This document shows positions 23,194 through 31,580 of a DNA stretch of 64,000 nt, one piece after another. Every line of letters begins with the position of its first letter. Positions within the stretch are counted from its first letter, which is position 1. The position numbers and the translations under genes were made by a program. The notes under the pieces are model-generated. The model saw only the letters and a program-made list of their open reading frames with translations, was not told where the DNA came from and ran no database searches. The DNA comes from JAHJUB01 sp041653615 [NCBI: Candidatus Ratteibacteria bacterium] (GTDB taxonomy: Bacteria; Ratteibacteria; UBA8468; MWAK01): contig JBAZEZ010000002.1 of assembly GCA_041653615.1 (NCBI GenBank), positions 1 to 64,000 of the forward strand, in the 5' to 3' direction.

Positions 23194-24579
23194 CTACCCT
23201 TTGTAAAAAGCCAGGAAGGCCTTGTAGGTGCAGTAAAGGTCGCCCTTATGGCTTACTTCATAAGGCGAATGCATTGACAGCAAGGCCGGTCCGATATCAA
23301 TGGTTTCGATGTTTTGACGGGCCAGATATTTTGCCACGGTGCCGCCGCCGCCTTTGTCAATCTTTCCTAATTCCCCGGTTTGCCAAATAACCTTGTGCTT
23401 TTCAAAGAGACGCCGCAGATAAGCCACATATTCCGCGCCGGCTTCGCTGCTTCCGAATTTTCCGCCGTGCCCGGTATATTTAGTTAAGACCGTACCATAA
23501 CCTAACCGGGGGGCATTCTGCGCCTCATTTACCTCCCGGTAGCTTGGGTCAAGGCCTGCGTTTACGTCCGCGCTGACGGCGTATGATTTTGCGAACGAAC
23601 GTGCCAGTTCCGTTTCCGTAATTCCGGCTAACTGACAGAGGAAAAGGTTTAAAAATCCGGACTGGGCGCTGCTGATTCCTTCGCTGCCGATTTCTTCTTT
23701 GTCAGCCAGCAGGCAAATACTGGTATATTCCGGTTCACCCGCCTCCAAAAAGGCCTGAAAGGAAGCGTAGGCGCAGACGCGGTCGTCCTGTCCGTAGCCC
23801 AGGATGAGGCTGCGGTCCAAACCCAACTCCCGGGCCGGTCCGGCCGGCACCGCGGCCAATTCCGCGCTGATTAAATCTTCTTCTTTTATCCCGTAAGCCT
23901 GGTAGAGTAATTTTAAAACCGCCTCTTTTACGCGGTTTTTAGCTTGCGGTGTTTTTTCGTTTTTTTCCTTGGGTACCGGCAGGGAAGCGATTAAAAGATT
24001 TAACGATTCTCCGTCCACCGCGTCCGACATTTTTTTTGCCATCTGGTCTTTAGCCAGGTGCGGCAGCAGGTCGGTAACGGTTAGAACCGGTTCGTTTTCT
24101 TTTTCGCCGATAACGATCTCCTTTTTAACGCCGCTCTTGAGAACCACGGTACCGTGCAGACTTAACGGTTTGGTTACCCACTGGTATTTTTTAATGCCGC
24201 CGTAATAATGGGTTTTCAAAAAACTCAAGCTTTCTTCTTCAACTAATGGTTGGGGCTTAAGGTCAAGCCGCGGCGCATCGATATGAGAAATGATAATGCG
24301 GACTCCGTCCCGGATGGGGCGTTTTCCCAAAATCGCCAGGGCCAACGCGGAAGAATGATTGGCCAGGTATACTTTTTTGCTTTTTCGGGATTCGCCCAAT
24401 TCGGAAAAGCCTTTCTTTTCCGCTTCTTTTTTTATCCAGACCACCGCTTCTTTTTCAGTTTTTACTTCGGAGATAAACCGACGGTAACCGAAAGCAAAAT
24501 CAAAAGCCGCGTTTTTCTCCGCGACCGAAAAAACATCCCAGACCAGTTTTCTTTCGTAGGTCAATTTTTCTTTTGCCAT
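23194..24579 (-). CDS. M18-family aspartyl aminopeptidase
   Basis: Cocatalytic zinc aminopeptidase of 461 residues that trims N-terminal acidic residues. Motifs: ISHIDAPRLDLKP (first zinc His and Asp), LADKEEIGSEG (catalytic Glu pair), SADVNAGLDPSY, TGHGGKFGSSEA and a final IGPALLSMHSPYEVSHKGDL with zinc His. It corresponds to the bacterial M18 aminopeptidase 1 type. The ATG at 24579 follows GGGAGG; a longer upstream reading would run through the preceding gene in another frame. Its start overlaps that gene by 19 bp. Confidence 0.9.
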   Translation of the reverse strand: MAKEKLTYERKLVWDVFSVAEKNAAFDFAFGYRRFISEVKTEKEAVVWIKKEAEKKGFSELGESRKSKKVYLANHSSALALAILGKRPIRDGVRIIISHIDAPRLDLKPQPLVEEESLSFLKTHYYGGIKKYQWVTKPLSLHGTVVLKSGVKKEIVIGEKENEPVLTVTDLLPHLAKDQMAKKMSDAVDGESLNLLIASLPVPKEKNEKTPQAKNRVKEAVLKLLYQAYGIKEEDLISAELAAVPAGPARELGLDRSLILGYGQDDRVCAYASFQAFLEAGEPEYTSICLLADKEEIGSEGISSAQSGFLNLFLCQLAGITETELARSFAKSYAVSADVNAGLDPSYREVNEAQNAPRLGYGTVLTKYTGHGGKFGSSEAGAEYVAYLRRLFEKHKVIWQTGELGKIDKGGGGTVAKYLARQNIETIDIGPALLSMHSPYEVSHKGDLYCTYKAFLAFYKG

Positions 24580-25529
24580 TTTCCGCCTCCCAGAAAGTAA
24601 AGTACACCGCCGATGACACTGTTTAAAAGAGAAAAACCCAATATAATTAAAGCCAGGGCGAAAGCATTTTCCCGGCCCATTTGATTTTGGAAGAAAAAAA
24701 GGTAGCCCCCTTCCCGAACGCCGAGGCCGCCCAGCGAGGGAACCGCGGCAAAGGACCAAATCAAGGGAATGGAAACAAAAAATGAGCCTAAAGACACCGG
24801 CGCTTTTAAGCTGAGCGTAATCAGGTAATTCGCGCCGATTATAAGCATTTGACCGGCGAAAGAAATGCAAAGCGCCTGCAGCAGAGGCACGGGGTTTTGC
24901 AGGTAGTTGTGCACTCCGTAATAGAAGCGGCGGACCGATTCCGCCGGTCTTCCCCAGGCGGGGAAAAAGATAATTTTCCCGAGAATTCTACCCAGGCCGG
25001 GCCAGGCGGAAATAAGCAGAAAAAAGAGCGCGGATATATAAATAATCGAAATCAGATATACGGCAAGTTTGGGCAAGTGCGGATAAAAAACAAGCGCGAT
25101 AAAACCCATCGTCAGTATGGATAAGGTTCCGACCAAACGGTCCATCAGGATAGAGATGCCCAGGTCCAATTTTCTTTCTCTGTTTTTCAGCAGGTAATAT
25201 CCTTTTACAATATCCCCTCCGGTGCCGGTAGGCAGAAAGTTGTTAAAAAACATGCCGATGAAAGTCAGGCGCAACAAGAAAGGGAAAGAGAGTTTATTGT
25301 TTAAGGTAACAATTTTCCAGCGCCAGGTTAATACCACTACTGAAATAAGAGATAAGACAACGGCAAGAAATAAAAATTCCTTGCCCGTATTTCGGATGAT
25401 TTTTGGAAAGCCGCCGACATCAACCAGCGGAAAACAGGGTGCGATGATTTTTGCGGCGGGCGCAACCATTAAAAAGATAAGCAGGCCGCTTACCGCCACG
25501 CGCACTACTGCGAAAACAGAACGTTTCAT
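24561..25529 (-). CDS. Lysylphosphatidylglycerol synthase-type (UPF0104/AglD-like) membrane protein
   Basis: A 322-residue polytopic protein with about 7-8 hydrophobic segments. It has the family pattern GMFFNNFLPTGTGGDIVKGYYL followed by LGISILMDRLVGTLSILTMG, and near the end PSLGGLGVREGGYLFFF. The family comprises flippase-like domains of lipid and glycan modifying systems; the catalytic aminoacyl-transferase domain of MprF is absent. Role probably in envelope lipid or glycolipid transfer. The gene lies just downstream of the queuosine group. Confidence 0.82.
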   Translation of the reverse strand: MKRSVFAVVRVAVSGLLIFLMVAPAAKIIAPCFPLVDVGGFPKIIRNTGKEFLFLAVVLSLISVVVLTWRWKIVTLNNKLSFPFLLRLTFIGMFFNNFLPTGTGGDIVKGYYLLKNRERKLDLGISILMDRLVGTLSILTMGFIALVFYPHLPKLAVYLISIIYISALFFLLISAWPGLGRILGKIIFFPAWGRPAESVRRFYYGVHNYLQNPVPLLQALCISFAGQMLIIGANYLITLSLKAPVSLGSFFVSIPLIWSFAAVPSLGGLGVREGGYLFFFQNQMGRENAFALALIILGFSLLNSVIGGVLYFLGGGKWQKKN

Positions 25530-25574
25530 AAATAGTATTTTACCACAATATGAATACTGCTTAATAATAAATCA

Positions 25575-26273
25575 CTAGGGCAGGCGGAGGAACCGGTGGA
25601 CCGGCGGAATAAGGCGGGTTGTTGGCAAAATTGTAAAGGCGGACCGAAAAAGACTTGCCAGCTTTTGACCGCTTATTTCCGGTCGGCCGTTCCGGTTTAA
25701 CGCCGGTTGAATTATCAGGGGTGTCTTCGGATTAATTGTTCGCACCAGTTTCGCGGCGTAATTTATTTCTCCGGAATCGGTGTTGTTTGTCACCACAATC
25801 TTAACGAAGACTTGACTTGAAAGATGCTGACATTCTCGCAGAAAATAACGGTGCGCGCGCCATAGAGCTGCTTGTCCGGTTGCGCTCGCAATTTTCAGGT
25901 CCATGGCAATAAAAGCGAAATATTCACCGACTTTTCTTAGTTCTTCGGGCAAGGTTCCGTTGGTTTCCAGGTATACCGGAATTTTCTTTTGTTTTAAAAT
26001 CGGAAGAAACCCGGTTAAAAAGTCGGCCTGCAGTAGTGGTTCGCCGCCGGTTAGCGAAACGGAGTGAATACCCCCATTTTCTTTTCTGACGGTTAAAACG
26101 CGGTTAACGAGTTCCGGGGCGGTTAATTTTTTTCCGGAAAGGTTTTCGGGCAAGTCACAATACCGGCAAGACAGGTTACAGCCGGCGAATCGGATAAATA
26201 TCTGTGGGTAGCCGATAAAGACCCCCTCCCCTTGAACGGAAAAGAAGAGTTCGTTTATTTTAGCGGTACGCAT
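25575..26273 (-). CDS. queE: 7-carboxy-7-deazaguanine synthase
   Basis: Radical SAM enzyme of 232 residues converting 6-carboxytetrahydropterin to CDG in preQ0/queuosine synthesis. N-terminus INELFFSVQGEGVFIGYPQI is the QueE signature; AGCNLSCRYCDLPEN holds the CxxxCxxC-type cluster ligands; SLTGGEPLLQ binds SAM. It ends the queD-queC-queE group (read right to left), separated from queC by a half-copy of the family I palindrome. Confidence 0.93.
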   Translation of the reverse strand: MRTAKINELFFSVQGEGVFIGYPQIFIRFAGCNLSCRYCDLPENLSGKKLTAPELVNRVLTVRKENGGIHSVSLTGGEPLLQADFLTGFLPILKQKKIPVYLETNGTLPEELRKVGEYFAFIAMDLKIASATGQAALWRAHRYFLRECQHLSSQVFVKIVVTNNTDSGEINYAAKLVRTINPKTPLIIQPALNRNGRPEISGQKLASLFRSAFTILPTTRLIPPVHRFLRLP

Positions 26274-26333
26274 ATGAATACCGTGAGTGGTGAATTGTGA
26301 ATGGCAACTGCCAAATAATTAAAATCTTACGAA

Positions 26334-27005
26334 TCAGCTGGTAAGAGGGTCGGCAATTCCGGCTTCCGCGAAGCCCCGGCCGCGCAATAAACAACTGTCG
26401 CATTTTCCGCACGGTTTTTTCTTGCCCGCATAACAGGACCAGGTAAAGCGGAAGGGAACCTTTAGTTTTTTCCCCAGGCGGATGATATTAGCTTTGGAGA
26501 GATAGATTAACGGTGTAATAACCTGGATGCGCTGGCCTTCACAACCGGCTTTGGTGCCGATTTGGGCGAGACGGTTCAGGAGGCGGTAAAACTGGGGCCG
26601 ACAATCAGGGTATCCGGAAAAATCAACGCTGTTAGCTCCGATTAAGACTAGGGAAGCATTAACCGACTCCGCGTAGGAAAAGGCAAAGGCAAGGAAAATA
26701 AGGTTTCGACCCGGAACATAGGTTGAAGGAATTGACCCGCCGACATCTTTTTCCGAAGAAACCTGCGGCAAGGGGAAATTTTTATCAATGAGACTGCTGC
26801 CTTTCCAGGGCAAACTGATTGGAATAACCTTTAAGTTTAATTCATTCAGACGGGCCAACTTTCTGGCGGCGCACAATTCTTTTTTACCGTGACGCTGTCC
26901 GTAGTCAAAGGCAAGCGGAAATATCTGGTAACGTCGTTTCTTTGCCCAGTAAAGAACCGTGGTGGAATCAAGACCGCCGGATAAAAGAATTACCGCCTTC
27001 TTCAT
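26334..27005 (-). CDS. queC: 7-cyano-7-deazaguanine synthase
   Basis: ATP-dependent PP-loop enzyme of 223 residues converting CDG and ammonia to preQ0. AVILLSGGLDSTTVLYWA is the PP-loop; FDYGQRHGKKE, YVPGRNLIFLAFAFSYAES, and the zinc-binding tail SCYAGKKKPCGKCDSCLLRG are typical. Full length. It lies between queE and queD, with a family D element upstream. Confidence 0.95.
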   Translation of the reverse strand: MKKAVILLSGGLDSTTVLYWAKKRRYQIFPLAFDYGQRHGKKELCAARKLARLNELNLKVIPISLPWKGSSLIDKNFPLPQVSSEKDVGGSIPSTYVPGRNLIFLAFAFSYAESVNASLVLIGANSVDFSGYPDCRPQFYRLLNRLAQIGTKAGCEGQRIQVITPLIYLSKANIIRLGKKLKVPFRFTWSCYAGKKKPCGKCDSCLLRGRGFAEAGIADPLTS

Positions 27006-27028
27006 TGTTTTTTGGTACCGTAAAAGCT

Positions 27029-27142
27029 TAACCGCAGAGAACGCGGAGTACGCGGAGAATTGCTTAAAGATTATTAATTGTTATCTTGTTTGAGTTTTTC
27101 TTCTTCCGTACCTCTTTGCGATCTCTGTGAACTCTGCGGTTC
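27029..27142. repeat. Palindromic element family D, copy 3
   Basis: Inverted ends TTAACCGCAGAGAACGCGGA and ACTCTGCGGTT; centre contains TTGTTTGAGTTTTTCTTCTT, which is the complement-like mirror of the centre of copy 1. It separates queC from queD. Confidence 0.8.
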
Positions 27143-27183
27143 ATCTGTTATCGTTTTGTTTTTGCAATACTTTTTTCGCGTTT

Positions 27184-27558
27184 TTACGGGTCTGAATAAA
27201 CAGCTTTGGTTCTTTCGGATTCCCAAACCGCGACCGATTCCACTTTTACCTTCTTTTTTAAAATCAGGGAACGCGCGGAATCATGAACGTACCTGGCAAT
27301 ATTTTCGGAAGAAGGATTGGATTTTTGAAAGTACGGATGTTCATTTAAGAAGGCGTGGTCCAGTTTTTGCAGAATCTCGGACAGTATTTGTTTGACTTCG
27401 CCAAAATCGATTGCCAGGCCGACCGCATCAAGTTTTTTGGCAGAAAGCGTTATGGTTACCTTCCAATTATGGCCGTGAAGGTGTTCGCATTTTCCGTGGT
27501 AACCGCGCAACTGATGGGCGGCGCTGAAAGTATCCGTAACTTCTATCAGGTAAGCCAT
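27184..27558 (-). CDS. queD: 6-carboxy-5,6,7,8-tetrahydropterin synthase
   Basis: A 124-residue T-fold enzyme acting before QueE. Zinc ligands are in DTFSAAHQLRGYHGKCEHLH and GHNWKV; the Cys before EHLHGH is the catalytic Cys of QueD, and DFGEVKQIL and LDHAFLNE are family strings. The queuosine group here is queD-queC-queE; the GTP cyclohydrolase I (folE) step is not in the window. Confidence 0.93.
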   Translation of the reverse strand: MAYLIEVTDTFSAAHQLRGYHGKCEHLHGHNWKVTITLSAKKLDAVGLAIDFGEVKQILSEILQKLDHAFLNEHPYFQKSNPSSENIARYVHDSARSLILKKKVKVESVAVWESERTKAVYSDP

Positions 27559-27568
27559 AAAATTTTTA

Positions 27569-27682
27569 GGACGCAGATGTACGCAGAAACAGCAGGATAA
27601 TGCTTAATGATAATTTTTTAGAGTAATTCTATAAAGTAATTTTTAAATCTGTATCTGCGTTAATCTGCGAAAATCCGCGTCC
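27569..27682. repeat. Palindromic element family C, copy 2
   Basis: Ends GGACGCAGATGTACGCAGAA and CTGCGAAAATCCGCGTCC are inverted; A+T-rich centre. It lies between ispD and queD. Confidence 0.82.
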
Positions 27683-27685
27683 AAA

Positions 27686-28375
27686 TTATTTGTGTTCCTT
27701 ATTTTTTAATTTTAGTATTGTTCCGGCGTAAATAAGGTCTTCCGGGTAGGTAATTTTGATATTGCTGCGTTCGCCTTCGATGATTTGCACCGGGAAACCG
27801 GCGGCTTCGGCCAACGCGGCATCATCCGTACCGATTGTTCCGAAACGTTTTGCTTGCCGGTAGGCGGTCAGAATAACTTCCCGCGGAAAAGCCTGAGGTG
27901 TTTGAACCGCATAAAAGTGCTGGCGGTCAAGTGTGCGTAAAACACATCCACCCTTCACTTCTTTGAGCGTATCGGAAACCGGTAGAACCGGGATAGTTGC
28001 CATCTTTTTCCCCATGGCGATTAATTGCATGATTTTATCCTTGGAAATCAGGGGCCGGGCGGCATCGTGAATTAAAACAGTCTGGACTGCGAAGGGGAGT
28101 GTTTCGAGACCGTTGGATACGGATTCCTGCCGAATGGCGCCGCCAACCACTATTTCGCCAACCTTATTTAAACCGCATCGGGTAACCAGAGCGGCGGCGT
28201 CGGCCATTCTTTCTCGGGAAACCACCAGAATTACTGACGAAATTTCCGTTATTTCTTCAAACAAAGATAGACTGTAAGAAACGATTGGCCGGCCTTTTAA
28301 TTTGACAAATGGTTTGTCGACGCTGTCCGCCAACCGCTCTCCTTTGCCCGCGGCCACAATGATTGCTGTCACCAT
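27686..28375 (-). CDS. ispD: 2-C-methyl-D-erythritol 4-phosphate cytidylyltransferase
   Basis: MEP-pathway enzyme of 229 residues making CDP-ME from MEP and CTP. VTAIIVAAGKGERL is the CTP-binding loop; IHDAARPLIS, PVSDTLKEV and TPQAFPRE follow, with TDDAALAEAAG near the end. The ATG at 28375 starts the conserved region and lies 7 bp after the dnaB stop. Upstream in-frame codons overlap dnaB and lack family similarity. Confidence 0.94.
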   Translation of the reverse strand: MVTAIIVAAGKGERLADSVDKPFVKLKGRPIVSYSLSLFEEITEISSVILVVSRERMADAAALVTRCGLNKVGEIVVGGAIRQESVSNGLETLPFAVQTVLIHDAARPLISKDKIMQLIAMGKKMATIPVLPVSDTLKEVKGGCVLRTLDRQHFYAVQTPQAFPREVILTAYRQAKRFGTIGTDDAALAEAAGFPVQIIEGERSNIKITYPEDLIYAGTILKLKNKEHK

Positions 28376-28382
28376 TATAACC

Positions 28383-29741
28383 CTATTCTTTCTGGAACGC
28401 GACGTTTTCGAAACGGGTGTATTCTTTAATGAAAGTAAGGTCAAAGTCACCGGTAGGTCCGTTGCGTTGTTTAGCCACAATTATCTTCGCTTTTCCCGCG
28501 TTCTCATCGGTTGGTTTATACTGTTCTTCGCGAATCAGGAGCAGAACCACGTCCGCGTCTTGTTCAATGGAACCGCTTTCCCGCAGGTCTGAAAGCCGGG
28601 GCTGGTGTTCTTCCCTCATTTCAACGGCTCGAGACAGCTGGGAAAGCGCCACTACGGGAACGTTCAATTCTTTGGCCATATTTTTCAAGCCGGATGAAAT
28701 TTCGGTAATTTCCTGCTGACGGTTTTCGACTCTGCCCCGCCCCCTGATTAACTGGAGGTAATCAACAAAAACAATTTTAATTTTTTCTCGGGCAACCATC
28801 CGCCGCGCCCTCGCCCTGATTTCCAGGGCGGAAAGTCCGGGTGTATCATCAATGTAAAGCAATGATTCGCTTAATCTGCCGGCAGCTTGAGTGAGCTTTG
28901 GCCAATCCGGTTCTTTGGTAAATCCGCTTCGGAAATCACGAATATTTACCCGGGCTTCAGAACAGATCATCCGCTGCACTAACTGGTCGCAACTCATTTC
29001 CAAACTGAAGAAAAGCGCCGGAACCTTTTTTTCTACTACCAGAAAACGGGCGATCGAACAGGCCAGGGAAGTTTTACCCATCGACGGGCGGGAAGCAAGT
29101 ACAATCAGGTCGGAATTTTGAAATCCGCCCGTAATCTTGTCCAGCTCTTCCAGACCGGTGCCCAATCCGGTAAGGTGTTCGCGGTTTTGATAAAGTTTGG
29201 ATAGGGTTTCAAAGCTCTGATTTACCAGCTGGCGGATGGGAAGGATATCCTGTTTTTGCCTTTCCGAAACCTGGAAAATTGTTTTTTCGGAGTCATCAAG
29301 GAGGTCGTCCACGTCTTCGGCCATCTGGTAACTTTTGGAGATGATTTTAGAACAACCGTCAATCAGGGAACGGCGAATAAAATGTTCCTCGGTTATTCTG
29401 ATATACTGACCGATGTTAGACGGGGTAGGAACCAGGTCAATCAGTCCGGCAAGATAGGCCGGACCGCCTAATTCTTTCAGGATATTTTCCCGGTTCAGGA
29501 GGTCGGTGAGAGTTACCAGGTCGCAGGGTTGGTTTGCTTCAAAAAGTTTGCAGATTGCCTCAAAAATACGGCTGTTTGCTTTTTTATAGAAGTAACCGGT
29601 TCGTACCTGTTCGATAGCCAGAAGGCGCGCTTCTTCCGAAAGGAGCATCGCACCTAAAAGCGCCATTTCCGCTTCCAGGTTATGAGGTGGAACGCGCTCT
29701 TCCAGTAAATTAAGGGTTTCCTTAGAACTTCTGCTATCCAC
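28383..29741 (-). CDS. dnaB: Replicative DNA helicase
   Basis: Hexameric 5'-3' fork helicase of 452 residues. The N-terminal helical domain (VPPHNLEAEMALLGAMLL) is followed by a linker and the RecA-fold domain with Walker A ASRPSMGKTSLA, VFVDYLQLI (Walker B) and ALSQLSRAVE, then DADVVLLLIREEQY. No intein. It overlaps rplI by 8 bp, in the conserved rpsF-ssb-rpsR-rplI-dnaB order. Confidence 0.96.
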   Translation of the reverse strand: MDSRSSKETLNLLEERVPPHNLEAEMALLGAMLLSEEARLLAIEQVRTGYFYKKANSRIFEAICKLFEANQPCDLVTLTDLLNRENILKELGGPAYLAGLIDLVPTPSNIGQYIRITEEHFIRRSLIDGCSKIISKSYQMAEDVDDLLDDSEKTIFQVSERQKQDILPIRQLVNQSFETLSKLYQNREHLTGLGTGLEELDKITGGFQNSDLIVLASRPSMGKTSLACSIARFLVVEKKVPALFFSLEMSCDQLVQRMICSEARVNIRDFRSGFTKEPDWPKLTQAAGRLSESLLYIDDTPGLSALEIRARARRMVAREKIKIVFVDYLQLIRGRGRVENRQQEITEISSGLKNMAKELNVPVVALSQLSRAVEMREEHQPRLSDLRESGSIEQDADVVLLLIREEQYKPTDENAGKAKIIVAKQRNGPTGDFDLTFIKEYTRFENVAFQKE

Positions 29742-30186
29742 TGTTCTTCACGACCCAAACGGTTATGGTGCTTTCTACCTCGGGGCTGAGTCGTACCGGC
29801 ACCTTATAAACACCTAACTGTTTGATTGGTTCTTCTATCTTAATTGCTTTTGCTTCCAATTCAATTTGATACTCCGTAGCCAGGGCGGCTATGATGTCAC
29901 GTTCGCTGACTGAACCGTACAGTTGCTCCTCGCTTCCAACCGTAACCTGCAGCGTAAGGGAAACATCTTTAAGTTTACTGGCCAGTTCCAATTTCGTCCG
30001 GTGTTCTTTTACGGTCCGGCGTTCTTTAGCCTGGTGTTCTTCCGCCACTTGTTTTTCCGCTGTTTTTGAAGCCGGGTAAGCCAGTTTTCGGGGCAGTAGA
30101 AAATTACGGGCAAATCCACCAGTCACTTCTTTTAAATCTCCGGCTTCACCTAAATTCGCAACCCCGGTTCTCAAAATTACTTTCAT
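29734..30186 (-). CDS. rplI: 50S ribosomal protein L9
   Basis: A 150-residue L9 with the N-terminal rRNA-binding domain (MKVILRTGVANLGEAGDLKE, GFARNFLLPRKLAYPA), long linker helix and C-terminal domain. AAAAGGAGC precedes the ATG. The gene is separated from rpsR by a family A element, an unusual interruption of the S6 operon. Confidence 0.96.
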   Translation of the reverse strand: MKVILRTGVANLGEAGDLKEVTGGFARNFLLPRKLAYPASKTAEKQVAEEHQAKERRTVKEHRTKLELASKLKDVSLTLQVTVGSEEQLYGSVSERDIIAALATEYQIELEAKAIKIEEPIKQLGVYKVPVRLSPEVESTITVWVVKNSG

Positions 30187-30212
30187 TATTGCTCCTTTTA
30201 ATTTTTAAGCGA

Positions 30213-30380
30213 AGGTGTCTGATGAGAAAACGTTGCGGAGCGACACTAACAAAACAAGCAATACGAAGGAAAGAGTAGCCGGGGTTCGTCTGTTTTTTTA
30301 GACGAGAACACGGAGAGTCTCATTCCCGAGTTGCGTAGTTTTGTCTGGCGCGCAGCGTCATTTTACGAGGCAGACACCGG
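30213..30380. repeat. Palindromic element family A, copy 3
   Basis: Inverted ends GGTGTCTGATGAGAAAACG and TTTTACGAGGCAGACACC. The inner hairpin is GTTCGTCTGTTTTTTTAGAC. In reverse orientation relative to copies 1, 2 and 4, it shares GACAAAACTACGCAACTCG. It splits rpsR from rplI. Bases 30381-30456 hold no recognised feature. Confidence 0.82.
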
Positions 30381-30456
30381 AACGCAATTTTCACGCCGGG
30401 AAAATCAAGCGACCCCGGAATGATTTTTCTTCAGCGTCCCTTGTTCCTATTAATCT

Positions 30457-30720
30457 TTACCGGACAATATAAGGCAAGAGAGACATGTAACGGCTGCGTT
30501 TAATAGCGTTGCCCAGTTTGCGCTGATGCCGGGCGCAGGTTCCGGTGTATCGCGCCGCGAGTATCTTGCCCCGACTGGAAAGATGCCGCCTCATAGCCCC
30601 GGCGTCTTTATAATCAATATCCAGGATACCGGCTTCGCAAAAACGGCATTTTTTGGCAATTAAAAAACGCTTGGCCTTTTTTGTTTTCTTACCCTTCTTT
30701 TTGTTCCGCTGGTTCGTCAT
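30457..30720 (-). CDS. rpsR: 30S ribosomal protein S18
   Basis: An 87-residue S18 with a Lys-rich N-terminus, KKCRFCEAGILDIDYKDAG and GTCARHQRKLGNAIKRSRYM. The Cys pair plus later Cys and His suggests the zinc-binding (C+) form. The ATG at 30720 lies 32 bp inside ssb; an upstream TTG is less likely. The overlap means that the ssb tail and the S18 start share sequence in different frames. Confidence 0.95.
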   Translation of the reverse strand: MTNQRNKKKGKKTKKAKRFLIAKKCRFCEAGILDIDYKDAGAMRRHLSSRGKILAARYTGTCARHQRKLGNAIKRSRYMSLLPYIVR

Positions 30721-31090
30721 ATTCAAAGTTTTCTTCCCCGATTACCTGCTCTTCAGTTCGCCGGGTTAAAAAATGAACTCTTTCGGCGGTTACTTCCAGG
30801 GTGTTGCGTTTTTCTTTTTCCGCTGTTTCCCAGGAACGGCTTTGCAGTCTGCCTTCCACTAAAACGGAACTCCCCTTTTTGAGGTATTCCTGGCAACTCT
30901 GAGCCTGTTTTCCCCAGACAACGATCCTGATGAACGCCACTTCCTTTTTTTTCTCGCCTTCCTTGGTTGTGTATTCTCTATTTACCGCCAACCCCAGGTT
31001 GGTAACTGCCGTACCGGAAGGCGTAAAACGCATTTCCGGGTCGCGGGTTAGATTACCGGCCAGCATTACGCGATTTATGTTCACCGACAT
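30689..31090 (-). CDS. ssb: Single-stranded DNA-binding protein, non-canonical tail
   Basis: A 133-residue OB-fold protein (VNINRVMLAGNLTRDPEMRF, FIRIVVWGKQAQSCQEYLKK, SVLVEGRLQSRSWE). The C-terminus ends DEPAEQKEG, so the DDIPF-type tip that recruits partner proteins in most bacteria is absent. The last 32 bp overlap rpsR, which may explain the altered tail. AAGGGAGG precedes the ATG and abuts element B copy 1. No other ssb is visible here. Confidence 0.92.
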   Translation of the reverse strand: MSVNINRVMLAGNLTRDPEMRFTPSGTAVTNLGLAVNREYTTKEGEKKKEVAFIRIVVWGKQAQSCQEYLKKGSSVLVEGRLQSRSWETAEKEKRNTLEVTAERVHFLTRRTEEQVIGEENFEYDEPAEQKEG

Positions 31091-31104
31091 CTCTTACCTC
31101 CCTT

Positions 31105-31177
31105 GCCCGTCGTAGCGTAGACACCGAGTGGCGGCAAAGCCGTATCATAACGAGGCGTACGCATTGCGAAGGCGAGC
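31105..31177. repeat. Element family B, copy 1 (before the ssb ribosome-binding site)
   Basis: A 73-bp nested palindrome between rpsF and ssb; its end touches AAGGGAGG, the ssb Shine-Dalgarno. Compared with copies at 51843 and 63284 it shares the outer arm GCCCG, the words GTAGC, GAGTGGCGGC and TTGCGAAGG, and the inner hairpin around GGCGGCAAAGCCG. The other end lies 1 bp from the rpsF stop. Confidence 0.82.
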
Positions 31178-31178
31178 T

Positions 31179-31490
31179 TTAGCTCTGTGCCTTCAAATCC
31201 TTTTTCTTCGGTCTCAGCGCCCGGATAATCAGGTATCGTAAAAGTGCCGGGTTACCGCGCAGCGTCTGCTCTAACTCCGTTTTTTTCTGGGCATCCGCGT
31301 TGAAATTACAGAGTAAATAATAACCTTGGGTCTGCTTCTTGATCGGATAGGCAAACTTTTTTCGACCCAGATTTTGACAGGTCGCCTTTCCTTCGGGAAA
31401 AGAAGCGGCTATTCTGATTGCTTCTTTTTCAACAGTTTCTTCGGAAAGGGTGGGGTCTAAAATCATAAATCCTTCGTAATCTCGTTCCAT
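31179..31490 (-). CDS. rpsF: 30S ribosomal protein S6
   Basis: A 103-residue S6 (RDYEGFMILDPTLSEETVEK, AYPIKKQTQGYYLLCNF, LRYLIIRAL). It is the first gene of the operon, with SD-like GGGGG before the ATG and a strong promoter at 31545-31573, giving a leader of about 48 nt. Confidence 0.95.
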   Translation of the reverse strand: MERDYEGFMILDPTLSEETVEKEAIRIAASFPEGKATCQNLGRKKFAYPIKKQTQGYYLLCNFNADAQKKTELEQTLRGNPALLRYLIIRALRPKKKDLKAQS

Positions 31491-31544
31491 CGCACCCCCT
31501 TTTTAGAGGAGCTTAATCCGTCCCCTACAGTAATTGAAATTAAT

Positions 31545-31573
31545 ATTATAACCCATCTTCTGAATTTAATCAA
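31545..31573 (-). promoter_or_regulatory. Sigma-70 promoter of the rpsF operon
   Basis: Minus strand: TTGATT (31568-31573), 17-bp spacer, TATAAT (31545-31550). It is the only good promoter in the 90-bp gap between apt and rpsF. Confidence 0.75.
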
Positions 31574-31580
31574 AATCTAA

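Noticed and set aside
27143-27183. preQ1 riboswitch ahead of the queuosine genes
   Set aside because: The gaps between the que genes are filled by family C, D and I repeats; no short H-type pseudoknot leader is recognisable.
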